From UBA10329 sp964500205 (GTDB lineage: Bacteria > Bacteroidota > Bacteroidia > UBA10329): DNA of 64,000 nucleotides. The translations under genes and the position numbers were made by a program. Positions 33,694 through 41,206 of the stretch are shown piece after piece (the stretch's first letter is position 1; every line of letters starts with the position of its first letter). The notes beneath the pieces are model-generated. The model was not told the DNA's origin. It searched no databases and saw nothing but the letters and a program-made list of their open reading frames with translations. Where the stretch lies: positions 19,967 to 83,966 of the forward strand of contig CAZCNS010000016.1 in NCBI GenBank assembly GCA_964500205.1. The letters are read 5' to 3'.

Positions 33694-34626
33694 ATGCAGG
33701 TCATCGACTACGTCAAGGGGCACAGGGATGAGCTGTCGCCTGTGCAAGAGGTGATCGACCCGATACTTGAGACCATTGGCATCAGGCTGCTCATCAAGCG
33801 TGATGACCTCATCCACCCGGTCATCTCAGGCAACAAGTGGCGTAAGCTGAGACACCACATCACCAAAGCCGCGATGGACGCCCACCACACGGTACTGACC
33901 TTTGGTGGGGCCTTCAGCAACCACATTGCGGCCACCGCTCAGGCATGTTTCAATGCCGGACTGGACAGCATCGGCATCATCCGGGGTGAAGAGCTTGCGG
34001 GCGGTGACCTCAATCCCACGCTGAGCACGGCCAAAGGACTGGGAATGGAGCTCTATTTCATTTCGAGAGAGGAATACAGAGAAAAGACGAATACTGCCTA
34101 CATCGCCACGCTGCGTGAACGATTCGGTCGGTATCACCTGATTCCTGAAGGGGGCGCTGATGCCCTTGGAGTAAAAGGCTGCACGGAGATATTGCCCGAG
34201 GTCGCGGACCACTACGACATCGTATGCTGCGCTGCCGGCACTGGCACCACATTGGCGGGTCTGCTGCTCTCGCTGCCACAAGGAAAACGACTCATCGGAT
34301 TCCCTGCGCTCAAAGGCGGGGAATTCCTCCAAGGCGAAACAATGAGACTGTGCGATGAAAGCGGCATCCGTCCATCATCAGGCCCGGATGCACTGCGACT
34401 GGAGACTGATTACCATTTTGGAGGCTATGCGCGCATGACCGCGGAACTGCACCGTTTCATCACCGGTTTCACGGAGAGGACGGGCATCCCGCTCGACCCT
34501 GTTTATACAGGCAAGATGATGTTCGGCATCTACGACCTCATCTCCAAAGAAAGATTCGACAGGGGAACAACACTACTCTCCATCCATACGGGAGGCTTGC
34601 AGGGATGGCAAGGAATGAATTACTGA
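33694..34626 (+). CDS. PLP-dependent ACC deaminase / D-cysteine desulfhydrase family enzyme
   Basis: The 310-residue protein has the fold-type II signature: DPILETIGIRLLIKRDDLIH, then the PLP-binding Lys in ISGNKWRKLRHH, the Asn/Ser phosphate loop FGGAFSNHIAATA, and AAGTGTTLAGLLLSLPQG, a glycine-rich loop. IPEGGADALGVKGC is a family segment. Relatives are 1-aminocyclopropane-1-carboxylate deaminases and D-cysteine desulfhydrases; without the key ACC deaminase residues confirmed, D-cysteine desulfhydrase is as likely. It starts three bases after hisH and so probably shares its transcript. The next gene converges from the other strand. Confidence 0.88.
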   Translation: MQVIDYVKGHRDELSPVQEVIDPILETIGIRLLIKRDDLIHPVISGNKWRKLRHHITKAAMDAHHTVLTFGGAFSNHIAATAQACFNAGLDSIGIIRGEELAGGDLNPTLSTAKGLGMELYFISREEYREKTNTAYIATLRERFGRYHLIPEGGADALGVKGCTEILPEVADHYDIVCCAAGTGTTLAGLLLSLPQGKRLIGFPALKGGEFLQGETMRLCDESGIRPSSGPDALRLETDYHFGGYARMTAELHRFITGFTERTGIPLDPVYTGKMMFGIYDLISKERFDRGTTLLSIHTGGLQGWQGMNY

Positions 34627-34630
34627 GCTT

Positions 34631-35116
34631 TCAGACTGAGCGCGCCACCTTGTCCAGGATATCGCCCACGGCAGGGCAAACCGCGACATTTCTGAGGGTA
34701 AGCGGGAAAAGCTGCGTCTGTTTCTCACGGTCGGTATGCGGGTACTCGCGGCATGCCTTGGGTCTGATCTCGTAGATGGAGCAGAAATTGTCATCTCCCA
34801 GAAAAGCGCATGGCACCTGCTGCAACACGTGGTCTCCATCCTCGTCCACGCGCAGGTAGGTGCTGATGAAGTCCACGGCCTTCATGCGCAGATGGCGTGA
34901 GATGCGGTCGATGTCGCGGTCTGTGAAAAGCGGCCCGGTGGTGCGGCAGCAATTGGCGCATTTCAGGCAATCGGTACAGGCAAAGACCTCATCATGCGCG
35001 TTGTGAAACAACCTGTCCACCTCCCTCGGGTTCTTTCTCTTGAGGTTGGCCATAAGCCGCTTGTCCGACTCCTTGCGGGCAGCAGCCTTGCGCTTAAGTT
35101 CATCTTCCGGTCGCAT
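34631..35116 (-). CDS. YkgJ-family cysteine-cluster protein
   Basis: The 161-residue protein has a Cys-rich core in ACTDCLKCANCCRTTGPLFT, followed by FTDRDIDRISRHL and, later, QVPCAFLGDDNFCSIYEIRP and KACREYPHTDREKQ, the CxxC/CC...CxxY...CxxxP layout of the family (formerly called zinc- or iron-chelate-binding). A Lys-rich N-terminus (LKRKAAARKESDK) precedes. Function is unknown; metal binding is inferred from the clustered cysteines. It converges with the PLP enzyme gene, with four bases between the two stop codons. A weak TAATTTCG box reads on the minus strand at 35121-35128. Confidence 0.88.
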   Translation of the reverse strand: MRPEDELKRKAAARKESDKRLMANLKRKNPREVDRLFHNAHDEVFACTDCLKCANCCRTTGPLFTDRDIDRISRHLRMKAVDFISTYLRVDEDGDHVLQQVPCAFLGDDNFCSIYEIRPKACREYPHTDREKQTQLFPLTLRNVAVCPAVGDILDKVARSV

Positions 35117-35177
35117 GCCGCGAAATTAGCTTCTGACAAAAGCTGTCATTCGTCATCACTCCGAATATGGCTCTCAG

Positions 35178-35185
35178 TAAATTTG
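35178..35185 (+). promoter_or_regulatory. -7 box for the envelope operon
   Basis: TAAATTTG matches TAnnTTTG and ends 6 bp before the ATG at 35192. Confidence 0.55.
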
Positions 35186-35191
35186 CGCCCC

Positions 35192-35560
35192 ATGCAACGC
35201 TGGATCCCTGTGCTCATCATCACCGCTCTGCTGTCGGGGCAGTGGCTGCACACTGGCATCCTGCTCGAGTTTCTTGCCAAGCGCGATGTGATCGCGAAGA
35301 CGCTGTGCATGTTCAAGGACGAGGTTGAGAACACCTGTCAGGGAAAATGCCACCTCAATAAGCAATTGAAAGAGACAGAGGACCGTAAGGAGGAGATGCC
35401 ACAACTTCCGCAGGAGGAACTTACGCTGATATTCTGCCCGGTCGCCATTGAAACCGGTCTTCTGCTCCACAGCAGCGCGGGTGATCACAATTCGGAGCCA
35501 CCGCGTCTGCACCCGATTCGACCGGTGAGCGACCTGCTGCGTCCACCGCAGATGGGCTGA
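35192..35560 (+). CDS. Small secreted/anchored protein with CQGKC motif
   Basis: A longer frame is open upstream, but the ATG at 35192, right after a -7 box, gives 122 residues: MQRWIPVLIITALLSGQWLH, one membrane segment. The next part reads CMFKDEVENTCQGKCHLNKQ, with three cysteines, then a Glu/Lys-rich stretch and a Pro/Arg-rich end (HPIRPVSDLLRPPQMG). I recognise the CxGKCxLxKxL pattern as a recurring one in small Bacteroidota membrane proteins of unknown role, but not a named function. It is the first of three co-oriented genes (barrel and His-rich lipoprotein follow). Confidence 0.7.
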   Translation: MQRWIPVLIITALLSGQWLHTGILLEFLAKRDVIAKTLCMFKDEVENTCQGKCHLNKQLKETEDRKEEMPQLPQEELTLIFCPVAIETGLLLHSSAGDHNSEPPRLHPIRPVSDLLRPPQMG

Positions 35561-35614
35561 GACTGACGGCACCACTTGGTGCAGCGTTCATTTTCAACCC
35601 ATTTACATTCAATC

Positions 35615-36529
35615 ATGAGAAATCTCATTCTCGGACTGGGCCTCGTGGCCTTGTCCGCCAATGCTGCCTTGGGCTGCGATGTGTGCGGAGGTTCAGGTGT
35701 AGGCAACATGATGGGCATCGTGCCCCAGTTCGGCAATCACTTTGTCGGCCTGCGCTACCAGTTCAGCGGCTTCAGCAGCAGGCACGCTCCATCGCTCATC
35801 TCTGAGGGCGTGAACGGTTCCTCCCGCGAAGTTTTCCACAGCATGGAGCTGATGGGCAGGTACTACGTGCATCCTCGCATCCAGCTTCTGGCATTCGTGC
35901 CCTACCGTCTCAACATGCAGACCACCGACACCCGCACGTACGAGGGCAAGGGCCTTGGGGACATATCGCTGATGGGAAACTATCTGCTGGTGAACACAGG
36001 GGATAGCCTCGGCCGGAAACTCAGGCACACACTGATGGTGGGGGCGGGACTGAAAATGGCCACAGGTGCCTACCGCCAAACGGACCACGGCCTGCGCTTG
36101 CACCCCAATCTGCAACCGGGGTCGGGCAGTTGGGATGCGCTCTTCAACCTGCAGTACACGCTGCGCTTGAAGCAATGGGGAGTATCGCTGCAAGGCATGT
36201 ACCGCCTCAACACCGCCAATCCGGAGGGCTTTCGCAGTGGCGACCGCATCACTGGCAACTTCCTGATCTACCACTGGGCAAGCAAAGGCAGCTGGAATGT
36301 GATGCCGAGCGTGGGCGTAGCCGTGGATCACGCGCGAAAAGAGCGGTTGCACGAGCGCGTTTACCTCCTCAGTGGCGGAACAGACGTGCGGGCCATTGCA
36401 GAAGTGCAGGTCTTTCACAAGCAATGGGGACTTGGGGCCGGTTGTCGCATTCCGCTGCACCATCAGCTCAGCAACGGTACCGTGAGCCCCGCGCCTCAGT
36501 GGATGGCATCACTGGTATTCCTTCTTTGA
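35615..36529 (+). CDS. Outer-membrane beta-barrel protein with CDVCGG start
   Basis: The ATG at 35615 gives MRNLILGLGLVALSANAALG, a signal peptide, and a mature start CDVCGGSGVGNMMGIVPQFG. The rest of the 304 residues is a series of amphipathic strands (FVGLRYQFSGF, IQLLAFVPYRLNM, LMVGAGLKMATGAYR, VGVAVDHARKERL) ending in a hydrophobic strand with a C-terminal Leu-Leu, as in outer-membrane barrels. The CDVCGxS...GIxPQFxxHFVGLR signature belongs to an unnamed Bacteroidota family often near transport genes. The paired cysteines could bind metal. It lies 55 bp after the small CQGKC protein and 33 bp before the lipoprotein. Confidence 0.75.
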   Translation: MRNLILGLGLVALSANAALGCDVCGGSGVGNMMGIVPQFGNHFVGLRYQFSGFSSRHAPSLISEGVNGSSREVFHSMELMGRYYVHPRIQLLAFVPYRLNMQTTDTRTYEGKGLGDISLMGNYLLVNTGDSLGRKLRHTLMVGAGLKMATGAYRQTDHGLRLHPNLQPGSGSWDALFNLQYTLRLKQWGVSLQGMYRLNTANPEGFRSGDRITGNFLIYHWASKGSWNVMPSVGVAVDHARKERLHERVYLLSGGTDVRAIAEVQVFHKQWGLGAGCRIPLHHQLSNGTVSPAPQWMASLVFLL

Positions 36530-36561
36530 ATCACAGACATTTTCAGCAAAAAACTTTCACA

Positions 36562-36951
36562 ATGAGCACCTTTAGAATCATCACCATTGCCGCCATTGCT
36601 GCGGTCTCTCTTCATCTTGCATCATGCGATGATGACCACGCCCACAAGGCACCCACAGTAACAATTACCGAACCCTCTGGCATGTTTCACAGCGGTGACA
36701 CGGTGACCTTGAGCGTGACGTTTGAGGACGAGCATGAACTGCACGACTATCTGGTAACAGTGACGCGGGAGCATGACAATACCGTGGTGCAGTCCTTCAG
36801 CGGGCATACCCATGACAAGCGGCATGTGTTCATCCGCCAATTTCCAGTAATGACCATGGAGCACAGCGACTTCAGGGTCGATGCTCAGGCCGACAATCAT
36901 GATGGACTCATAGGGTCTGCCACGGCAAAGTTTCACGTACATCCGCACTGA
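36562..36951 (+). CDS. His-rich lipoprotein with Ig-like domain
   Basis: The 129-residue product starts MSTFRIITIAAIAAVSLHLA followed by SC, a lipoprotein signal with the lipobox LASC. The mature part begins DDDHAHKAP and then a single Ig-like/DUF4625-type domain (TVTITEPSGMFHSGDTVTLS, YLVTVTREHD). It has His at many positions (HSGHTHDKRH, VHPH at the end), which suggests metal binding. It closes the three-gene unit, whose terminator follows 22 bp downstream. Copper or zinc handling is a guess from the His and Cys content of all three products. Confidence 0.75.
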   Translation: MSTFRIITIAAIAAVSLHLASCDDDHAHKAPTVTITEPSGMFHSGDTVTLSVTFEDEHELHDYLVTVTREHDNTVVQSFSGHTHDKRHVFIRQFPVMTMEHSDFRVDAQADNHDGLIGSATAKFHVHPH

Positions 36952-36972
36952 CGCCTTGCTTGCAGTCTGCTA

Positions 36973-37010
36973 AAGACCACCCTGTCTTCGTGGCAGGGTG
37001 GTCTTTTCTT
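36973..37010. terminator. Strong bidirectional terminator
   Basis: AAGACCACCCTG pairs with CAGGGTGGTCTT around a nine-base loop, followed by TTCTTTTT on the plus strand and preceded by A-rich bases for the minus strand. It sits between the lipoprotein gene and the convergent pyrE. Confidence 0.85.
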
Positions 37011-37025
37011 TTTACAGAGAAAACA

Positions 37026-37670
37026 TCACACGCCCCAGGAACCGGGGGCTTTCCTCCACTCGCGGAGGGTCTGCAGGTGTTGCTCGGTCACCTGACCGAT
37101 GGCCTTGGCACGGGGAAGCAGATTGTCGTAGTTTGATAGTGTGATGACCTTGCAACCCGCGCTGGCAAATGCCTCATCCGCCTGGGCGAACCCGTAGGTG
37201 AAGATGGCCGCCATGCCCAGCACCTCTGCCCCAGCACCCCGGAGCGCATCGACCGCCTTGAGGCTGCTGCCGCCTGTGGAAATGAGGTCTTCTATGACTG
37301 CCACCTTGCTGTTCTCCGGAAGGAAACCCTCTACTTGGTTGCCCATGCCATGCTTCTTAGGCTCGGGGCGCACGTAGACGAACGGCAGGTCGAGCAGCTC
37401 GGCCACCAGCATGCCTTGAGCGATGGCCCCTGTGGCCACACCGGCTATGGCGGTGGCTTTGGGATAATGGTCGCGTACAATGTCGGCCAGTCCGTGAGCG
37501 ATGGTCCTTCGCACTGCTGGGTACGAAAGGGTTCTCCTGTTGTCGCAGTAGATGGGCGACTTCCAACCCGAGGCCCATGTGAAGGGATTGTCGGGGCTGA
37601 GTCTTACGGCACCGATGCTGAGCAGGTTGTCGGCTATCTTGGCAGCCAATTCAGGATTGAGAATGTCCAT
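37026..37670 (-). CDS. pyrE: Orotate phosphoribosyltransferase
   Basis: The ATG at 37670 gives 214 residues starting MDILNPELAAKIADNLLSIG; the open frame upstream runs into the divergent NUDIX gene. The PRPP-binding motif is VAVIEDLISTGGSSLKAVDA. SPIYCDNRRTLSYPAVR and GVATGAIAQGMLVAELLDLP are family segments. It converts orotate and PRPP to OMP in pyrimidine synthesis. Its start codon overlaps the start codon of the divergent NUDIX gene by two bases (CATG), so any promoter must lie in the neighbouring coding sequence. Confidence 0.94.
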   Translation of the reverse strand: MDILNPELAAKIADNLLSIGAVRLSPDNPFTWASGWKSPIYCDNRRTLSYPAVRRTIAHGLADIVRDHYPKATAIAGVATGAIAQGMLVAELLDLPFVYVRPEPKKHGMGNQVEGFLPENSKVAVIEDLISTGGSSLKAVDALRGAGAEVLGMAAIFTYGFAQADEAFASAGCKVITLSNYDNLLPRAKAIGQVTEQHLQTLREWRKAPGSWGV

Positions 37671-38292
37671 GGCGCAAAAATACAGGGTTTTCATACGGGA
37701 CGGGTCGATGCTGTTCGCAGACGGGAGCGGAGCTGCGGGCACTCTGAACGACCCCGGTCTGCGGGAAATGGAGAGTGTGATCCGAGCCATGGAGCTGGGC
37801 AGCCGGAGCGATGAGGTGACCGTGACAGGCCATGTGCAGGAAAACTGGCAGCGTTTCCGGTCGCTTTTTCATCACATCGAGGCCGCGGGCGGTGTGGTGC
37901 GCAATGAGCAGGACCGGTGGCTGATGATACACAGACTCGGCAAGTGGGACCTGCCCAAAGGGAAGCTTGAGAATTTTGAGCAACCGGAGGAGGCAGCCGT
38001 GCGCGAGGTGAGCGAGGAGTGCGGCATTCCTGAGCCGGAGTTGCTGCATCATCTCATCGACACATACCACATTTATACGCAGCATGGCGAGCGGGTGCTC
38101 AAACGCACCTATTGGTATCTGATGCGCAGCCATGGTGACCATGCCCCTACCCCGCAGACGATAGAGGGCATCACAGAGGTGAAGTGGGTTGAACCCGCGC
38201 AGGTGAACCTCCTCGCACAGGACAGCTACAACTCCATCCGCATTGTTTTGCAGGAAGCAGAGCGAAAGACGGGGTCTGGTAACGCAGGCTGA
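37669..38292 (+). CDS. NUDIX hydrolase
   Basis: The ATG at 37669 (MAQKYRVFIRDGSMLFADGS) gives 207 residues and matches the usual start of Bacteroidota homologues. The first ~75 residues form an N-terminal extension; the NUDIX box is GKLENFEQPEEAAVREVSEE followed by CGI, in full agreement with Gx5Ex7REUxEExGU. GKWDLPKGK precedes it. Such enzymes hydrolyse nucleoside diphosphate-linked compounds; the substrate is not evident. Pairing with pyrE is common in this phylum. A long antisense frame runs through the gene and the repeat array beyond it, and is a shadow. Confidence 0.9.
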   Translation: MAQKYRVFIRDGSMLFADGSGAAGTLNDPGLREMESVIRAMELGSRSDEVTVTGHVQENWQRFRSLFHHIEAAGGVVRNEQDRWLMIHRLGKWDLPKGKLENFEQPEEAAVREVSEECGIPEPELLHHLIDTYHIYTQHGERVLKRTYWYLMRSHGDHAPTPQTIEGITEVKWVEPAQVNLLAQDSYNSIRIVLQEAERKTGSGNAG

Positions 38293-38562
38293 ACCGCCCC
38301 GCTTCTGGGGGCCGGGCAGTGTGTGCTGCTGACTGACGTCCGCGTAAGCTAAATGTTGACCCCACCTGACAATTTGCAGCACGGCAGGTCGGCAGGTCGG
38401 CCAACCCTTGGCGGGAGCATGTCGGCACCACCGGGACATCGACCGTGTGGAACTCAGGAACCATGAACCCTTTGACTGGCTCAGGGCAGACCTGTTCCGA
38501 ATAGCAGGCACTGCTGCCCCGCAAAGGCAGGTAGGCGCGTTCTTGCGCGGACGGGTATGACC
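38293..38562. other. Intergenic, no gene seen
   Basis: About 270 bp of GC-rich non-coding sequence with short dispersed repeats: GGCAGGTCGGCAGGTCGGCC at 38384, and CCCTTTGACTGGCTCAGGGCAG at 38468, a near-inverted repeat (CCCT...AGGG) of a type frequently scattered between bacterial genes. Confidence 0.4.
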
Positions 38563-38856
38563 TATGTATATGAATGACACACGCGGGTATAGCATAGTAA
38601 CACGGATGTATGGAATGGTTTCACGGGTGTATACAACTGTTTCACGGGTGTATAAGACTGTTTCACGAATGTATAGAATGGTAATACGGATGTATGGAAT
38701 GGTAATACGGATGTATGGAATAGTTTCACGCATGTATAGAATAGTCATGCGAATGAATGGTATGGTTTCACGTATGTATGGAATGGTTTCACGCGTGTAT
38801 AGCATGGTTTCACGCGTGTATAGCATGGTTTCACGGATGTATAAGATGGTTATAGG
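38563..38856. repeat. 21-bp tandem repeat array, 14 units
   Basis: Fourteen contiguous 21-bp units with consensus GATGTATGGAATGGTTTCACG. Units 12 and 13 are identical; others differ mainly in the first base, the GTAT(A/G) positions and the TTTCAC block (TAATAC, TCATGC). Since 21 is a multiple of three, a frame stays open on each strand and would encode heptads such as RMYGMVS or ETIPYIR. Flanking sequence on the right is AT-rich and unrelated. No CRISPR-like spacer structure exists: the units abut. Confidence 0.9.
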
Positions 38857-39192
38857 CGTTGATAATAGACATCGAGATATGCAGTTCAGGGACCGTGGGA
38901 AGGGGATGCAGGGTGCGGGGATAGTGTTCAAAGTGTGTTTATCTTGATTGATTATCGAATAATAATGTGCATATGGAATTATTTGAAAATTATTTAATAG
39001 TGCTTAAAATTCAGTAGCGAACGATATTTGTCCTGATTAAGTTAATTATAGAAAAGGGAAGGATGTAGCCCATTGCCATGAAGGAAGCTGAGTAGCTGAG
39101 GGTGATGCGGGCGGGTTGGATGGTTTTTTTCTGAGATTTGTGTGGCATTGGCCAGCGTATAGGCCAATCTGTATTGTTCACCACCTAAGTCC
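38857..39192. other. AT-rich intergenic region with hairpin
   Basis: About 335 bp with much lower GC than neighbours. ATTGGCC (39147-39153) pairs with GGCCAAT (39162-39168) shortly before the next gene and might be an operator or attenuator. No convincing -7 box or gene was found. Confidence 0.35.
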
Positions 39193-39708
39193 ATGGCCAT
39201 GATGAACCCTACTGAATTTAGATACGTTGCACCCCACCTGCTGCCAGCGCTGGAAGCTGCCCTCGACAGCCGCGCTGCCACCAAGGCCAGGTTGGCCGAT
39301 TTCAAGAAGAAGTACAGCGCTGTGAAGGCCAAAGTGAAGCGACTGGAGAAGGAGATGGCCGCCATGGACCCCGAGAAGCATCGATATCGGATACTTGTGA
39401 TCGCTAACAACTTGCGGCTGGCGGTCAACAAGTTCGTGCTGATAGACAAGAAGCTGAAACAATTCCAGCAGGGGCCTGAGCGCAATTTCCGCACCACGCT
39501 GCGTGCACTGCAGTCGGGCGAGGTCTTGGATCCTAACATGGCTGTATGGTACATCAGAAGTGTAGAACACTCGGTGTATGTCACCAATGACCTGCTGTCT
39601 GTGGTGCTCGACATGCTGCGCATTGCGAAGGGCCACCTCAAGAAGGTGGACGACCACAAGAAGTATCTCCGCAAACTCTTCGGGCCGAACTATCGGCAAC
39701 TGGGCTAG
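39193..39708 (+). CDS. Unknown helical protein
   Basis: The 171-residue product is basic and predicted all-alpha. Residues ~20-55 (AALDSRAATKARLADFKKKY and KVKRLEKEMAAMD) have coiled-coil character, and later helices read ANNLRLAVNKFVLIDKKLKQ and LLSVVLDMLRIAKGHLKKVD. Several Met codons at the start (MAMMN) leave 39193, 39199 or 39202 possible. There is no signal peptide, membrane segment or recognised domain. Base composition resembles the core genes more than the AT-rich DNA before it. It sits between the 21-bp array and a W-rich repeat protein; no function is proposed. Confidence 0.6.
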   Translation: MAMMNPTEFRYVAPHLLPALEAALDSRAATKARLADFKKKYSAVKAKVKRLEKEMAAMDPEKHRYRILVIANNLRLAVNKFVLIDKKLKQFQQGPERNFRTTLRALQSGEVLDPNMAVWYIRSVEHSVYVTNDLLSVVLDMLRIAKGHLKKVDDHKKYLRKLFGPNYRQLG

Positions 39709-39998
39709 TGGTAGCCTGCCATTGGGTGAATGTGGGAAGGGGTTGCGGGAATTGGGGATGGTGGGACGGATGGGATGGGGCTGGGGAGGTACGAAAGGAG
39801 CAAAAGGCGCTTGGATAAGCAATTAGCAATGGGCAATGGAACAGGTGCTCGCAAAGGCGCAAGGACGCAAAGAGGTGGTGGGAGATTATTGGGTGGGCTG
39901 GAGCCCACCGAATAAGACGAACGAGTGAAAGGCGCTCGCTCGGGCGGGGGAAAGCCCAAAGCCACTATCTTCCGTGCCCCAATTCCCATCAAAGGATC
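39709..39998. other. Intergenic with GxxExxY-type repeat fragment
   Basis: About 290 bp. GCAAAGGCGCAAGGACGCAAAG at 39851-39872 resembles the CACAAAGGCGCACAAAG repeats that flank the GxxExxY gene. GGGTGGGCTGGAGCCCACC at 39890-39908 can form a GGTGGGCT/AGCCCACC stem. No gene is seen. Confidence 0.4.
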
Positions 39999-41177
39999 AT
40001 GCTCAGCCAAGAACAACGCGACTTCCTGCTGGAGTACCCTCTCGTACTTGAAAGCTACGCATCCAGTTATCTCCCTCTCACGCAGGAGCAGCTGCGCAAG
40101 TACTATGATCTCCTGACATGGGAGCTTGTTCGGACAAATGAGGCGATCAAATGGAATGTTGACATCATTGGCGAGTTCGTTGACGAGCTGCTACCCGCAG
40201 AGGATCCTGGTTATCAGACACCTGAATTCAGCTTCAATGACTCGATACCTTGGTCAGTGGAGCTGATAGACCCTTTCATCGACCGTTGGTATTGGGAAGG
40301 CTTGGTGTGCAACCACATCCTGCCACGGGAGTTGCGTCTGCACTACCGAGACCGGTTGAGCCAAATAGAGGACTATGACCCCTTGGAGGCGGAGCGATTG
40401 GAGCAAAGTCATGCCCACCATGATGAACTTGACGATTGGTTCGATTTCAGCCTACTCAAGAGTGAACTCGAACGAATGGACGAGCATCCAGAACTATGCA
40501 TCCAAGACCCTGACGAAATTGTTGATGGTAAAGTGAACTGGAATATGCTCAGCTCCAACGAATTTCTTCCTTGGTCTGCAGAACTCATAGACCGCTTCAA
40601 AGACAATTGGAACTGGCGAAGACTGAGCCTCAACGAGAACATCCCTTGGTCCTACGACATTATCACACGCTTTGGCTACCGCTTGGATTGGCAGGCCCTG
40701 AGCAGTAACCCCGCGTTGCCATGGGACGAAGACTTCATTGCCCGCTATGCGCCCTACTGGAATTATGGCGCATTGAGTGAGAACCCCGGTGTGCCGTGGT
40801 CATTGGAACTGTTGAGAAAATATGAGGCTGTGGTGGCGTGGGGTGTGGATTTTGAAGAAGAGGACGGCACAACGGGTAGCCCGGCTGCCAGCATTAGCAG
40901 AAACATGGCTTTGCCTTGGACAATTGATATATGGGACGCCTATCACGACAGGCTCGACCCACCCTACCTGACCATGAGCAGTGGCATCCGCTGGGATCTC
41001 GAGACCATGAAAGCCTACTGCAAGTATTGGGGTCCAACAAACTTACTCGCCAGACCCAGAATACTTTTCGCAGTTTTCCCCGAACTGGAAGATGTCGAAA
41101 CCGTCATTTCGCTATTGGACGAGATCTTGGAGAGGTACAAGAAGGGGGATTATGAGGGGGAGGAGGTAGAAGAATGA
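39999..41177 (+). CDS. W/LSxN/PW repeat protein of unknown function
   Basis: The 392-residue acidic protein is a chain of ~27-residue repeats, of the form W-x-x-LS-x-N-x-x-(I/L)-PW-(S/D)-x-(E/D)-x-I-x-x-(F/Y). Examples are FNDSIPWSVELIDPFIDRWY, WRRLSLNENIPWSYDIITRF, WQALSSNPALPWDEDFIARY and YGALSENPGVPWSLELLRKY. At least six are visible between residues ~70 and 350; flanking parts are Glu-rich. There is no signal peptide. Similar W...(L/I)S.N..(I/L).W repeats are known from giant-virus proteins of unknown function, and I see no enzymatic motif. It converges with the dual-nuclease gene 29 bp away. Binding or scaffolding is only a guess. Confidence 0.7.
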   Translation: MLSQEQRDFLLEYPLVLESYASSYLPLTQEQLRKYYDLLTWELVRTNEAIKWNVDIIGEFVDELLPAEDPGYQTPEFSFNDSIPWSVELIDPFIDRWYWEGLVCNHILPRELRLHYRDRLSQIEDYDPLEAERLEQSHAHHDELDDWFDFSLLKSELERMDEHPELCIQDPDEIVDGKVNWNMLSSNEFLPWSAELIDRFKDNWNWRRLSLNENIPWSYDIITRFGYRLDWQALSSNPALPWDEDFIARYAPYWNYGALSENPGVPWSLELLRKYEAVVAWGVDFEEEDGTTGSPAASISRNMALPWTIDIWDAYHDRLDPPYLTMSSGIRWDLETMKAYCKYWGPTNLLARPRILFAVFPELEDVETVISLLDEILERYKKGDYEGEEVEE

Positions 41178-41206
41178 GACTATTTGCTGTCGTGAACGAT
41201 TGCGAA

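Noticed and set aside
38563..38856. CRISPR array at the 21-bp repeats
   Set aside because: Units are contiguous with no spacers and no cas genes are near.
38564..38947. 127-residue frame of RMYGMVS heptads over the 21-bp array, and the antisense ETIPYIR frame
   Set aside because: Openness follows from a 21-bp period; there is no promoter box, signal peptide or family. It is kept as a repeat finding, not as a gene.
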